The notes: generated by a model not told the origin, from the letters alone. Positions 30,190-38,542 are shown, counted from the first letter of the stretch. The stretch is DNA of 64,000 bases from Streptomyces smyrnaeus (GCF_017676345.1 NZ_JAFFZM010000010.1:1-64000), one strand, 5' to 3'. Translations and numbers: made by a program.

Positions 30190-32388
30190 TCACCCTTCCT
30201 CGATCCACGTTTGGGGGTGGATCCAACTGCGGTACCGTTCGGCCTCGTTGAGCAGGTGGAGGCTCTCCCCGCGCGGATGCTCCTCGGACAGCCGCTCGAA
30301 CCGGGCGGCGAGTGTGGGGCCGAGCCGCATCTCGGGGTCCACCAGCGGGTCGTTCCACAGCCAGCGGGCCACCAGCAGACCGCGCACGGCCGCCTCCAGC
30401 GGGGTCTCGGCGGCCGAGAGGGAGCGGGTGAGCGGGCCGAGCAGATCGCGGTAGACCTTCTCCAGGGGGACGCGGGTGGGTGCGGCGGTGACGGTGTTGA
30501 ACTCCGCCACCCAGCGCGGTGTGTCCACCGACTCCAGGCGCCGCACCAGGAACTCGGTGACCGCGCCGATCTGCTGCAGGGCCAGCCGGTGGTACATCGC
30601 GCGCACCGGCTGCCCCTCGGCGGTGTAGTGGTCGCTCAGCCGCTGGTGCGCGGCCTCCCAGTCGCCGGGCCGCTCGGCGAGCCGCCACAGCAGCAGCCGC
30701 CGCGGCCACGGGTGCAGCACGGGACGGTCGTCGGGGTGGCCGTGCGCGAGCAGGAAACCCGCGTGGGCCTTGGTGAACAGGGAGCCCGAGGGCTCCGCGC
30801 GCGCCGAGCCCGCGCCCTCGCCGAACACCTGGCAGCCGACGGAGAGATCAGGTGTTGCCGCGCACGCCTCCAGCGTGGCCCGCTCGGCGGCGTCGAAGCC
30901 GTCGAGCAGTGGATCCAGTGCCGCCTCGACCAGCCGGACGCCCTCGTCACCGGCCGGGAGCGGCGGCCGGTCGGCGGAGGTGCGACGACCGGGCCCGTCG
31001 CCGTCCTGCCGGCCGTCCTGCCGTGCCTCCTGCCGACCGGCACCGGTCCGGCCGCCGCCTTGCTGCCGACCGTCCTGCCGCCCGAGCCGGGCGGGATGGA
31101 TCGGGCCCGGCAGCGTCCGTTCGGGCAGCCGCCGCAGCCACGCCGCCCGCTCGTGGCCGCTGCCCGCCGGCAGGTCAGCCTGGTCCAGCAGCGTCAGCAC
31201 CTGCTGGACGGCGCGCGGCAGTCCGCAGGTGAGCCGGTGCACGAACGGGGCGAGCGCCGGGTCGCGCTGCGGCCGGTCGGAGAGCCGGGTCCGTACTTCG
31301 TCCAGCGTCAGGTCCCGCAGCCGCAGCGGATACCAGTACGCTCCGCTCCCCGGCGGTCTGCGCCGGCGCCAGTCGGACAGCCCCGCGTGGTCCGGGGTGC
31401 GGACGGACCACCCCCACGGCTCCCCCGAGGGCGGTCCCCAGCCCGGCAGCCATCTGTTCGTGCTGGCGACGACGGTGAGCGGATCACCCGTCGGCGCTGT
31501 CGGGGAGCCGAGGCTGCGGGTCGCCGCCCAGGTGTCCTCGCGGGTGGTCAGCAGCAGTTGCAGGAAGCGGCGGCCGTGTTCGGTGTGGCAGCCGTCGAGC
31601 AGCAGCAGATACGAGCCCGGCGCGAACGACAGTTCCGCGTTCCGCCGCAGGTCCTCCAGGAACGCCGCGAACAGGATCTGCTCCAGCTTCTCCACGTTCT
31701 CCGCGGAGCCCAGGCGCCAGTGGTTGAGCTCGATCACCGCGTCCCACGGATTGGAGCCGCCGGTCAGCCGGTGTGCGGCGTACCAGCGGGCGCTCTCGGT
31801 GAAGCGGTGCCGCGACAGCAGCCCGGACACCATACGGGCGCCGTCGCGCGCCGCGCCCATCACCATGTCCTCGAACACCGACGGGATGCCGGCCGGCAGG
31901 CCGAGCGCGGATCTGCCCACCTGGAGGAAGCCGGAGAGGTAGTCGCCGTAGTTCTCGAAGGTGCGGTCCTCGAAGTGGCTGAGGCGACGGTGCAGCTGGC
32001 GCCGCTGGTCGCGCAGCGGCACCGTGCCGAGGTCGCCGATGTCGCTGTCGGAGGCCAGCAGGCCCAGCGTGAGCCGGGGGAAGCGGGAGACCCGGTAGCG
32101 GGCCAGCTTCCGCTCCAACTGCCTGGCGATCAGGCCCAGCGCGTACCGGGGGCGCAGGGGCTGCTCGGAGCCGAAGTTGAGATAGGCGAACGGCGCCTGG
32201 TCGGTGCCGAACCGCGCCATCAGCGCCCCGTGCGCGTCGCTGGCGCCGGAGCCGCGGGGCCCCAGCAGCACGATCACCGGCCGCTCCGCCTCCGGCGGCT
32301 GCGTCAGACACTCGCCGACCAGCTCCACCAATCCGGCGGGGGCGGTGGGAACGGTGACCCCCGCCCGCCCCGGATACACCTGTGTCAT
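30190..32388 (-). CDS. STAND-like NTPase with degenerate P-loop
   Basis: 732-aa cytosolic protein. Residues 43-50 read GPRGSGAS where a working Walker A would have Lys before Ser; here that position is Ala49. A Walker-B-like LLLLDGCH and a following VVASTNRW strand keep the AAA/STAND layout. After about residue 420 a Gly/Arg/Gln/Asp-rich linker (GRQDGRQQGGGRTGAGRQEA) separates the NTPase part from a helical C-terminal region (YHRLALQQIGAVTEFL, PLEAAVRGLLVARWLW), which may be a TPR-like repeat. ATG at 32388 lies about 15 nt after a G-run; earlier starts are possible. The downstream membrane-tethered binding protein is 3 nt away. Function unknown. Confidence 0.7.
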   Translation of the reverse strand: MTQVYPGRAGVTVPTAPAGLVELVGECLTQPPEAERPVIVLLGPRGSGASDAHGALMARFGTDQAPFAYLNFGSEQPLRPRYALGLIARQLERKLARYRVSRFPRLTLGLLASDSDIGDLGTVPLRDQRRQLHRRLSHFEDRTFENYGDYLSGFLQVGRSALGLPAGIPSVFEDMVMGAARDGARMVSGLLSRHRFTESARWYAAHRLTGGSNPWDAVIELNHWRLGSAENVEKLEQILFAAFLEDLRRNAELSFAPGSYLLLLDGCHTEHGRRFLQLLLTTREDTWAATRSLGSPTAPTGDPLTVVASTNRWLPGWGPPSGEPWGWSVRTPDHAGLSDWRRRRPPGSGAYWYPLRLRDLTLDEVRTRLSDRPQRDPALAPFVHRLTCGLPRAVQQVLTLLDQADLPAGSGHERAAWLRRLPERTLPGPIHPARLGRQDGRQQGGGRTGAGRQEARQDGRQDGDGPGRRTSADRPPLPAGDEGVRLVEAALDPLLDGFDAAERATLEACAATPDLSVGCQVFGEGAGSARAEPSGSLFTKAHAGFLLAHGHPDDRPVLHPWPRRLLLWRLAERPGDWEAAHQRLSDHYTAEGQPVRAMYHRLALQQIGAVTEFLVRRLESVDTPRWVAEFNTVTAAPTRVPLEKVYRDLLGPLTRSLSAAETPLEAAVRGLLVARWLWNDPLVDPEMRLGPTLAARFERLSEEHPRGESLHLLNEAERYRSWIHPQTWIEEG

Positions 32389-32548
32389 GTCTCGCACGCC
32401 CCCCGGCACCTCGCGCTCCGCGCCCCGCCCGGGCTTGATGCCCGCTGGTACGCGCCGCACGCTTCGTGTCCCACTCTGTGCGTCCTGTGAGGAGGATGCC
32501 ACTATCCGTGGCCGAGTGGCAGGGGATTCCCCGGCATCGGCCGCGGAC

Positions 32549-32611
32549 CGGCGGGTTCAGCTCGCGGCTCGGCGGGTTCGGTCACCGGGTCGGCGGGTTC
32601 AGCCCGCGGTA
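32549..32611. repeat. Three tandem 21-bp units at the PTH2-gene stop codon
   Basis: Units at 32549-32569, 32570-32590 and 32591-32611 each begin CGGCGGGTTC. The third unit contains the stop codon of the PTH2-like gene (minus strand). The first unit carries another in-frame TGA 42 nt downstream. Confidence 0.8.
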
Positions 32612-33318
32612 CGCAGCGCCGGGTGCTCAGCGACGACCGTGCACGAGCCGGGGGCGACCTCCGTGAACCCGGCGTCCCGCACCACGGGGAGTCCGCTGCC
32701 GGTCAGCTGCGCCCAGTGGGCTCCGTCGCGCGCCGGACGCACCGCGAGCGGAAACCCCGCCTGCTGCCAGGCCGTGCGCCCGGCGGCCCCCAACCGCCAC
32801 CAGGCCAGCTGCGCGCCGTGTCCGGCCTGTGCCATCGCCTTGCCCGCCGACATCTCCACCTCGGGGTTGAGCCAGAGCACGGGCGTACCGGGGTCGGGGG
32901 CGACCGGCGGCTTCGGATCGTCCAACTCCGTACCCGAGACCTGCAGCCGCGCCAGCTCCTTGGGCCAGCCGTCCAGCGGGACCGGCGGAAAGACCCGCAC
33001 CTCGGCGCTGCTCCCGGCCACGGTGATGCCCTCCAGCGGCTGAGCGCGCCGCCACTCCGCGCCCCGCGCCCGCCGTACGACCTTGCGGATCTGAAGCTCC
33101 TCCCACAGCCGTACCCGCTTGTGCCACGCGCCGGTCTCCGCCACCGTGCGGGGGTCGGCGAGCAGCGTGAGCACCGCGCGGGCCGCCGTCTCCAAGGCGT
33201 CGGTGCGCGCCGGTGGCGCGGCGCGCTCGATACGGACGACGAGGGGCAGGACGAAGCGGTCGGCCCCGGTGGGTTCGGGGTCGGCGGGGTGCTCGGTCGC
33301 GGAGTCGGTGAAGGTCAC
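32599..33318 (-). CDS. Peptidyl-tRNA hydrolase PTH2-like protein
   Basis: 239 aa. The C-terminal 95 residues match the PTH2 fold: a strand VLWLNPEV, then GKAMAQAGHGAQLAWW, which corresponds to the PTH2 GK-x-A-A-Q-x-x-H-A active-site helix. PTH2 enzymes release peptides from stalled peptidyl-tRNA. Ordinary PTH2 proteins have about 120 residues; here about 140 extra N-terminal residues (including LPLVVRIERAAPPARTDALE) have no recognised domain. GTG at 33318 has no Shine-Dalgarno, but CAGACT 6 nt upstream could be a -10 of a leaderless mRNA. It is divergent from the ABC gene across 45 bp. Streptomyces also has a canonical Pth elsewhere (family knowledge), so the role of this copy is unclear. Confidence 0.75.
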   Translation of the reverse strand: MTFTDSATEHPADPEPTGADRFVLPLVVRIERAAPPARTDALETAARAVLTLLADPRTVAETGAWHKRVRLWEELQIRKVVRRARGAEWRRAQPLEGITVAGSSAEVRVFPPVPLDGWPKELARLQVSGTELDDPKPPVAPDPGTPVLWLNPEVEMSAGKAMAQAGHGAQLAWWRLGAAGRTAWQQAGFPLAVRPARDGAHWAQLTGSGLPVVRDAGFTEVAPGSCTVVAEHPALRTAG

Positions 33319-33350
33319 CTGTTCAGTCTGCCAGCGGTAGATGCCGCCCC

Positions 33351-33356
33351 TATGAT
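33351..33356 (+). promoter_or_regulatory. Candidate -10 for a leaderless ABC-ATPase transcript
   Basis: TATGAT followed by 7 nt and then GTG at 33364. The ATG inside this hexamer (33352) is in frame but would lie in the promoter. Confidence 0.5.
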
Positions 33357-33363
33357 CTGGTGC

Positions 33364-34239
33364 GTGAGGCTGGAGGATGTGGGCCGCCGCTACCGGGTGG
33401 GCGGGCCCTGGGTGCTGCGCGGAGTCGACCTCGACGTGCGCGCGGGCACCCTGCTGCGCGTGGAGGGCGGTAACGGAACCGGCAAGTCCACGCTGCTGCG
33501 GTTGCTGGCGGGGATCGACGCGCCCAGCGCGGGGCGGGTGCGCGGGCGCCCTCGCACGCGCGGGTACGTCCCCGAACGCTTTCCCGCCGCACTCCCGTTG
33601 CCTGCGCTCGGTTACCTCACCCATCTGGGCCGGGTCCGCGGCCTGGGACGACGCGCGGCAGCCCGGGAGGGCGCCGCCTGGCTGGAGCGGCTCGGCGCCG
33701 GACAGTACGCCGCGACCCGGATGCGGGAGCTGTCCAAGGGCAGCGCCCAGAAGGTCGCCGTCGCGCAGGCCCTGGTCGGCGGCCCCGAACTGCTGCTGCT
33801 CGACGAGGCCTGGACCGGCCTCGACCAGGACGCACGCACGGTCCTGGACGGTGTGGTGCGCGAACGGGTGGCCGCGGGCGGCGCCGTGGTCTTCGTCGAC
33901 CACGATCCGGCACGGCTCGCCGGCGCCCCGCACGTCATCGTCCGGGTGGCGGCCGGAGGCCGGGTGGCGGCCGAGGTGCCGGCCGGCGCGCGGCGGCCCG
34001 CGATGACGCGCATCGAAGCGCTGGGGGCGCCCGGGGCCGGGGTGCCTGAGGGGTTGCCGACAGGCGCGCGCCCGCGGCTCACGCCGTACGGCGAGCTGTC
34101 GCTGACGCTGCCCGCCCCCGCTTCCGACGCGGCGCTGCGGGTGCTGCTGGCCGCACGACCCGGCTGGCACGTCCGCTCCGTACGTCCGCTGGGGGAGTGG
34201 GAGACGGACGAGGGGAATGACGAGGGGAGTGCCGGGTGA
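33364..34239 (+). CDS. ABC transporter ATP-binding protein
   Basis: 291-aa ATPase with one nucleotide-binding domain: Walker A GGNGTGKST, signature ELSKGSAQK (SKGS in place of SGGQ), Walker B LLLLDEAWTGLD and switch His in VFVDHD. About 80 extra C-terminal residues are Pro/Ala/Arg-rich. I chose GTG at 33364, placed 7 nt after TATGAT, over the ATG at 33352. The stop overlaps the start of the following membrane protein (GTGA), so they form a two-gene exporter-type system. Substrate unknown. Its N-terminus MRLEDVGRRY is the usual beginning of such ATPases. Confidence 0.88.
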   Translation: MRLEDVGRRYRVGGPWVLRGVDLDVRAGTLLRVEGGNGTGKSTLLRLLAGIDAPSAGRVRGRPRTRGYVPERFPAALPLPALGYLTHLGRVRGLGRRAAAREGAAWLERLGAGQYAATRMRELSKGSAQKVAVAQALVGGPELLLLDEAWTGLDQDARTVLDGVVRERVAAGGAVVFVDHDPARLAGAPHVIVRVAAGGRVAAEVPAGARRPAMTRIEALGAPGAGVPEGLPTGARPRLTPYGELSLTLPAPASDAALRVLLAARPGWHVRSVRPLGEWETDEGNDEGSAG

Positions 34240-34913
34240 GGGCGACGCTCGCGCTGATCCGCTATCAACTCGCCCTGCTGGTGCGCTCCCAGCGGTGGCT
34301 GGCGCCGCTGCTGCTGTACGCCGGGCTGCTGGCCGTCGGTGTGCGGGCCGGGCAGCCGCTGCTGGACTCGTTGGGGCTCGCCGCCGCCGCGCTGCTGCCT
34401 TCCGCCGCCTGGCTGGTGCGCGGCTGTGTGACGGCCGAGCCGCCCGCGGCCCGGCACTGCGCGGCTGCCGCGGCGGGGGCCTGGCGGGTGCACCTCGCGG
34501 GTGTGGCCGCCGGGGGCGTGGCGGCCCTGCTGTTCGGCTGCGCGGGAGTGGGGCTGGTGGCCGCGACGAGTGCCCCGCGCAGTACGGACGGGTCGGTCGC
34601 CGTGCCCTTGCTGCCGGCCGTGGGCGCCGGGCTGTGCGGAATGCTCGCGTGCGTGCTGACGGGGGCCGCGGTGGGGGCGCTGGGCAACCGGCCGCTGGTC
34701 CGGTCCCGGGGATATGCGGTGGCCGCCACGCTGCTGGGCAGCGTGGCGGCGCTCGCCCTGGGCGCCTCACCCGCCAACGCGGCGGTCACGGGGCTGGTCC
34801 GCGGCTCGGCACAGGGAGCCGTCCAGGTGCCGTGGGTGCCGTCGCTGTGCGCCGTGGCCCTCGCGGGCCTCGCCGCGGCGGCGGCCTGCGCGGTGGCCAC
34901 CCGCCGCGAGTGA
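34236..34913 (+). CDS. Membrane protein, probable permease of the adjacent ABC system
   Basis: 225 aa with six hydrophobic segments (for example LAPLLLYAGLLAVGV, LGLAAAALLPSAAWLV, LPAVGAGLCGMLACVL). GTG at 34236 overlaps the ATPase stop by four bases. The topology fits ABC-2-type half-permeases, which dimerise for export, but I cannot name the substrate. Very Ala/Gly/Leu-rich with few charged residues outside the loops. Confidence 0.75.
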   Translation: MRATLALIRYQLALLVRSQRWLAPLLLYAGLLAVGVRAGQPLLDSLGLAAAALLPSAAWLVRGCVTAEPPAARHCAAAAAGAWRVHLAGVAAGGVAALLFGCAGVGLVAATSAPRSTDGSVAVPLLPAVGAGLCGMLACVLTGAAVGALGNRPLVRSRGYAVAATLLGSVAALALGASPANAAVTGLVRGSAQGAVQVPWVPSLCAVALAGLAAAAACAVATRRE

Positions 34914-34961
34914 GGGCTCCTGTTCTTCCCGCTTTCCCCGGCTCCTTCGGGGCGCGTCCCG

Positions 34962-36359
34962 TCAGTGCTTCCAGGGCCCGGTGACCGCGAAGGTCGTGCC
35001 CGGTGTGTAGCAGTTGACGTACATGGTGCGGCCGTCGGGTGCGAAGGTCACGCCCGCGAACTCGCCCCACTCCGGCTCCTCGGGGGTGCCGATGTTCTGG
35101 GCGCCCCGCGCCATCGGGTAGACCGTGCCCTTCCGGGTGAGACCGTAGACGTGCTGTGCTCCCGCGCCGTCCTCGCACACCATCAGTCCGCCGTTGGGGG
35201 CGAGGCAGATGTTGTCGGGCTCCTCGCCCGGCAGCTGCACATCGGTGTCGGGGCCGAAGACGATGACGAGGGTGAGCCGGCGGCGGCGCGGATCGTAGCG
35301 CCAGATCTGCCCGTAGTGGTCGCCCTGCGAACCCTCGGCGCTGCGCGCGTAGCTGGAGACGAAGTAGACGCAGGAGCCGCCCCAGTAGCACCCCTCCAGC
35401 TTCTGTGCATGGGTGATGCCCCCCTTGCCGAAGTCCTGGAGGCGGATGGGGGTCTGCGCGGCGAGCGGGTCGGGGACCTCCACCCACTCGACGCCGTCGA
35501 AGGAGCTGCCCGTCTCGGTGACGGCCGAGAGGTCGGGCACGCCCGGCACCCGCATGGCCTCCAGCCTGCCACCCGCGTGCAGCGAACCGTATCCGCCCTT
35601 GGGCTTGTCGGGCAGGAAGCGGTAGAAGAGCCCGAAGGGTTTGTCGAAGGCGTCCTCGGTCTCGTAGACCACACCGGTACGCGGATCGAAGGCGACGGCC
35701 TCGTGCTGGAAGCGGCCCATGGCCTTCAGCGGCTCGACCGAGGTGGGGCGGCGCCGGTCGAAGCCGACCTCGAAGATGAAGCCGTGGTCCTTGGTGTAGC
35801 CCTCCTCGCCGGCCCGGAACTCGGTTTCCTCGCAGGTCAGCCAGGTGCCCCAGAGGCTCGGTCCGCCGGCGCAGTTGGTGGAGGTGCCCGCGATGCCCAC
35901 GCGCTCGGTCAGCACGTCGTTGTCGCCGTCCACTTCGAGGACCGTGCAGCCGCCCTCGGCCTCCGGGTCGTAGGTCAGCCCCTCGACCGTGGGGACGGGC
36001 ACCCGGGAGTCCATCCGGTTCTCGTGGTTGCGCACCAGCCAGGTGCGGCCCCTGCCATGGCCGTGACCGTGGCCGCGCCGCTCACCGGCGAAGGCGGCCA
36101 TGCCGTCGAAGTTGCTGGGGACCTTGCCCTCTCCCGAGCGGAGCTGATCGCCCTCGCGGGAGAGCACCTTGTAGCGGAAGCCCTTGGGCAGATCGAGCAG
36201 CCCGTCGGGGTCGGGGACGAGCGGGCCGTAGCCCGCCCTGCCGCCGGTGGCCTGGGCGGCGGCGGTCCCTGTGAACAGTTCCGAAAGCGCGCCGCTGAAG
36301 GCGACCGCGGCTCCAGCGGCTCCGGTTCTTGCCAGCACTTGACGTCGGCTCGTGGACAT
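34962..36359 (-). CDS. Tat-exported PhoX-like (DUF839) protein
   Basis: 465 aa. The N-terminus has a twin-arginine signal (TSRRQVLARTGAAGAAVAF), so it is exported folded. The mature part shows the DUF839/PhoX beta-propeller pattern: GFRYKVLSREGDQL, RNHENRM, STNCAGGPSLWGTWLTCEET, HEAVAFDPRTGVVYETED and PDNICLAPNGGLMVCEDG. In PhoX enzymes Glu and Cys residues in such segments hold the Fe/Ca centre. ATG at 36359 with GGGGAGAG upstream. It may be a phosphatase, but many DUF839 proteins have no tested activity. Stands alone behind a 172-nt intergenic stretch. Confidence 0.85.
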   Translation of the reverse strand: MSTSRRQVLARTGAAGAAVAFSGALSELFTGTAAAQATGGRAGYGPLVPDPDGLLDLPKGFRYKVLSREGDQLRSGEGKVPSNFDGMAAFAGERRGHGHGHGRGRTWLVRNHENRMDSRVPVPTVEGLTYDPEAEGGCTVLEVDGDNDVLTERVGIAGTSTNCAGGPSLWGTWLTCEETEFRAGEEGYTKDHGFIFEVGFDRRRPTSVEPLKAMGRFQHEAVAFDPRTGVVYETEDAFDKPFGLFYRFLPDKPKGGYGSLHAGGRLEAMRVPGVPDLSAVTETGSSFDGVEWVEVPDPLAAQTPIRLQDFGKGGITHAQKLEGCYWGGSCVYFVSSYARSAEGSQGDHYGQIWRYDPRRRRLTLVIVFGPDTDVQLPGEEPDNICLAPNGGLMVCEDGAGAQHVYGLTRKGTVYPMARGAQNIGTPEEPEWGEFAGVTFAPDGRTMYVNCYTPGTTFAVTGPWKH

Positions 36360-36483
36360 CGGGCACTCTCCCCTGTTGGCGGACAGGTGAACCCAGTGTG
36401 TGTACCACGCGTACCAGCAAGCGCACACCGCTCAGGACGCAACCGGAGTCAACTCGGCCGGGTCTGTACCCCGCTGCCGACGC

Positions 36484-36540
36484 GGATCAGCCGCCCCCGG
36501 TTCGGATCAGCCGCCGGCCTCGGCGCGCGCATCAGCCGCC
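36484..36540. repeat. Repeated decamer around the zapE stop codon
   Basis: ATCAGCCGCC occurs three times, starting at 36486, 36506 and 36531. The last covers the TGA of zapE on the minus strand. The copies are not in phase with each other. Confidence 0.5.
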
Positions 36541-37647
36541 GGTGCCGGCGAGTCCGCCGCCGTCCCGGGCGAGCGCGGTCAGCCGGGAGATCGCCCGGAA
36601 GTACTTCTTGCGGTACCCGCCCTTGAGCATCTCCTCGCTGAACAGCTCGTCGAAGGGCACTCCGGAGGCCAGCACGGGGACCTCGCGGTCGTAGAGCCGG
36701 TCGGCGAGCACGACCAGGCGCAGCGCAGTCGACTGGTCGGGCACCGGCCCGAGCCCTGTCAGACAGACCGCCTGCACGCCCTTGACCAGCGCGCCGTAGC
36801 GGCTGGGGTGGACGCGCGAGAGATGGTCCAGCAGCGCGGGGAAGGCGTCCAGCGAGGCGCCGGGTATCCGGTGCGCGGCGCGGGTGACCTCTTCGTCGGT
36901 GTACGGCTCGGGGGCCTCGGGCAGCCCGCGGTGGCGGTAGTCCTCGCCGTCGATGCGCAGGGTGCGGAAGTGCGCGGACAGGCCCTGGATCTCCCGCAGG
37001 AAGTCGGCGGCGGCGAACCGCCCCTCGCCCAGCTTGCCCGGCAGCGTGTTCGAGGTCGCCGCGAGGGCCACGCCGTTGTCCACCAGTCTGGCCAGCAGGC
37101 TGGAGACGAGCACCGTGTCGCCCGGGTCGTCCAGCTCGAACTCGTCGATGCACAGCAACTGGTGGTCGCCGAGCGTCTGCACGGTCTGCTGGAAGCCCAG
37201 CGCGCCCACCAGGTTGGTCAGCTCGACGAAGGTGCCGAACGCCTTGCGCTCGGGGGCGGCCGGTGCCGCGTGCCACAGGGAGGCGAGCAGATGGGTCTTG
37301 CCGACGCCGTAGCCGCCGTCCAGGTACACGCCCCGGGGACCGGCGGGGGTCGCCTGCTTGGGCACCCGGCGGAACCAGCGCTTAGGCCCGCCGCTGCCGC
37401 CGCTCCGCGCCGCGCCGCCGAGGCCCTGTGCGAACGCGGCCAGTACCTGGACCGCCTCGGTCTGGCTGGGCTGCGCGGGGTCGGGTATGTAGGTGTCGAA
37501 GCGCACGCCGTCGAAGCGCGGTGGCGGCACCATCTCGGCAACCAACTGGTCGGCCGGTACGCGCGGCTCCAGTGCGGTCAGGGCGGCGGGGGCGTCGCCG
37601 GGGGCCCGGGAGCCGGTCTCGGATATGTGCGCTTCGGTCGTTGACAC
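36532..37647 (-). CDS. zapE: AFG1/ZapE-family P-loop ATPase
   Basis: 371-aa AFG1-like ATPase: Walker A DGGYGVGKTHLL, Walker B LLCIDEFELDD, sensor LAATSNTLPG and the family's FLREIQGLSAHF and LFSEEMLKGGYRKKYFR segments. In proteobacteria ZapE acts on FtsZ at division; in mitochondria AFG1 handles inner-membrane proteins. The role in actinobacteria is not established. I chose GTG at 37647, because TAGCAT lies 7 nt upstream, the leaderless arrangement also seen at 33364; ATG at 37656 overlaps that hexamer. It is divergent from the RibD-like gene over 73 bp. Confidence 0.82.
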   Translation of the reverse strand: MSTTEAHISETGSRAPGDAPAALTALEPRVPADQLVAEMVPPPRFDGVRFDTYIPDPAQPSQTEAVQVLAAFAQGLGGAARSGGSGGPKRWFRRVPKQATPAGPRGVYLDGGYGVGKTHLLASLWHAAPAAPERKAFGTFVELTNLVGALGFQQTVQTLGDHQLLCIDEFELDDPGDTVLVSSLLARLVDNGVALAATSNTLPGKLGEGRFAAADFLREIQGLSAHFRTLRIDGEDYRHRGLPEAPEPYTDEEVTRAAHRIPGASLDAFPALLDHLSRVHPSRYGALVKGVQAVCLTGLGPVPDQSTALRLVVLADRLYDREVPVLASGVPFDELFSEEMLKGGYRKKYFRAISRLTALARDGGGLAGTGG

Positions 37648-37654
37648 GATTGTC

Positions 37655-37660
37655 ATGCTA
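37655..37660 (-). promoter_or_regulatory. Candidate -10 for a leaderless zapE transcript
   Basis: TAGCAT on the minus strand, 7 nt before GTG 37647. No Shine-Dalgarno sequence is visible. Confidence 0.4.
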
Positions 37661-37720
37661 GTCGGCCCGCCCCCGCGGACGTGCCGCCCGCCGGGCGTGC
37701 GCCGTGCCACACTGCGCTGC

Positions 37721-38542
37721 ATGCGACGCCTGTTCCCATCGAGTAACGCCCCTGTACCGACCCCTGACGCGCCCGCACCGGACGTCTCGGCCCCGGAGTG
37801 GAGCATCGCGGAGATCGCCGAGGAGTACGCCTATCCGCCGGTGGGCGAGGGCGCCGACGAAGCGGACCGGTGGCTGCGCGGCAACATGGTCGCCTCCCTG
37901 GACGGTGCCATCCACCACGGCGGGCGGTCCCAGCCGCTCTCCTCCAAGGCCGACATGTGGATCTTCGGGGTGCTGCGGGCACTCGCCGACGTGGTGGTCG
38001 TCGGCGCCCGGACCGTACGCCAGGAGGGGTACCGGCCCGCCAAGCGGCGCAGCGGCTTCGCCGACCGCCGTGCCGCCGCCGGGCAGGCGCCGGTGCCCGC
38101 CATCGCGGTGGTCAGCGCCGGTCTGGAGCTGGACTTCTCGGCACCCCTGTTCACCGAGCCCGTCGTCCCCACGCTGCTGATCACCGGCAGCGGTGCCCCG
38201 GCGGACCGGGTGGCGGAGGCGAGCCGGGCCGGTGCCGAGGTCGTCTTCGCAGGTGAGGGCAGCTCCGCGGACCCGTCGCGAGTGCCGGGGCTGCTCGCCG
38301 CGCGGGGGCTGCGGCGGCAGCTGACGGAGGGCGGCCCCACATTGCTTGGGGAATTCGCCGATGCCGGGGTACTTGATGAGCTATGTCTGTCGATCTCCCC
38401 TCGAATCGTCGCCGGATCGGCGCCGCGGATCATGAACGGGCCCGTCCTGCCGGACCCCGACGAGTTCACGTTGGAAGGGGTGCTGGAAGAAGAAGGGTTC
38501 CTCTTCACGCGTTACCGTCGGTTGCGACCCACTGCGGAATGA
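37721..38542 (+). CDS. RibD C-terminal/dihydrofolate-reductase-like NADPH reductase
   Basis: 273 aa. After a Pro-rich N-terminus of about 30 residues it has the pyrimidine-reductase fold: RGNMVASLDGAIHHGGRSQPLSS (substrate loop), DVVVVGARTVRQEGY (NADPH-binding), LRRQLTEGGPTLLGEF and LDELCLSISPRIVAG. It lacks the RibD deaminase domain, so it may reduce a pterin- or flavin-type precursor or another compound. No riboflavin genes are adjacent. ATG at 37721 has no Shine-Dalgarno; CACACT 7 nt upstream is a weak -10 match. Confidence 0.82.
   Translation: MRRLFPSSNAPVPTPDAPAPDVSAPEWSIAEIAEEYAYPPVGEGADEADRWLRGNMVASLDGAIHHGGRSQPLSSKADMWIFGVLRALADVVVVGARTVRQEGYRPAKRRSGFADRRAAAGQAPVPAIAVVSAGLELDFSAPLFTEPVVPTLLITGSGAPADRVAEASRAGAEVVFAGEGSSADPSRVPGLLAARGLRRQLTEGGPTLLGEFADAGVLDELCLSISPRIVAGSAPRIMNGPVLPDPDEFTLEGVLEEEGFLFTRYRRLRPTAE

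Noticed and set aside
27547..32490. Very long open frame on the plus strand (about 1650 codons)
   Set aside because: It runs antisense to four well-supported minus-strand genes, has Arg/Gln/Gly/His-rich composition with no motifs, and arises because stop codons are rare in GC-rich antisense frames.
32549..32611. Short CRISPR-like array
   Set aside because: Contiguous 21-bp units without spacers and with no cas genes; a simple tandem repeat.
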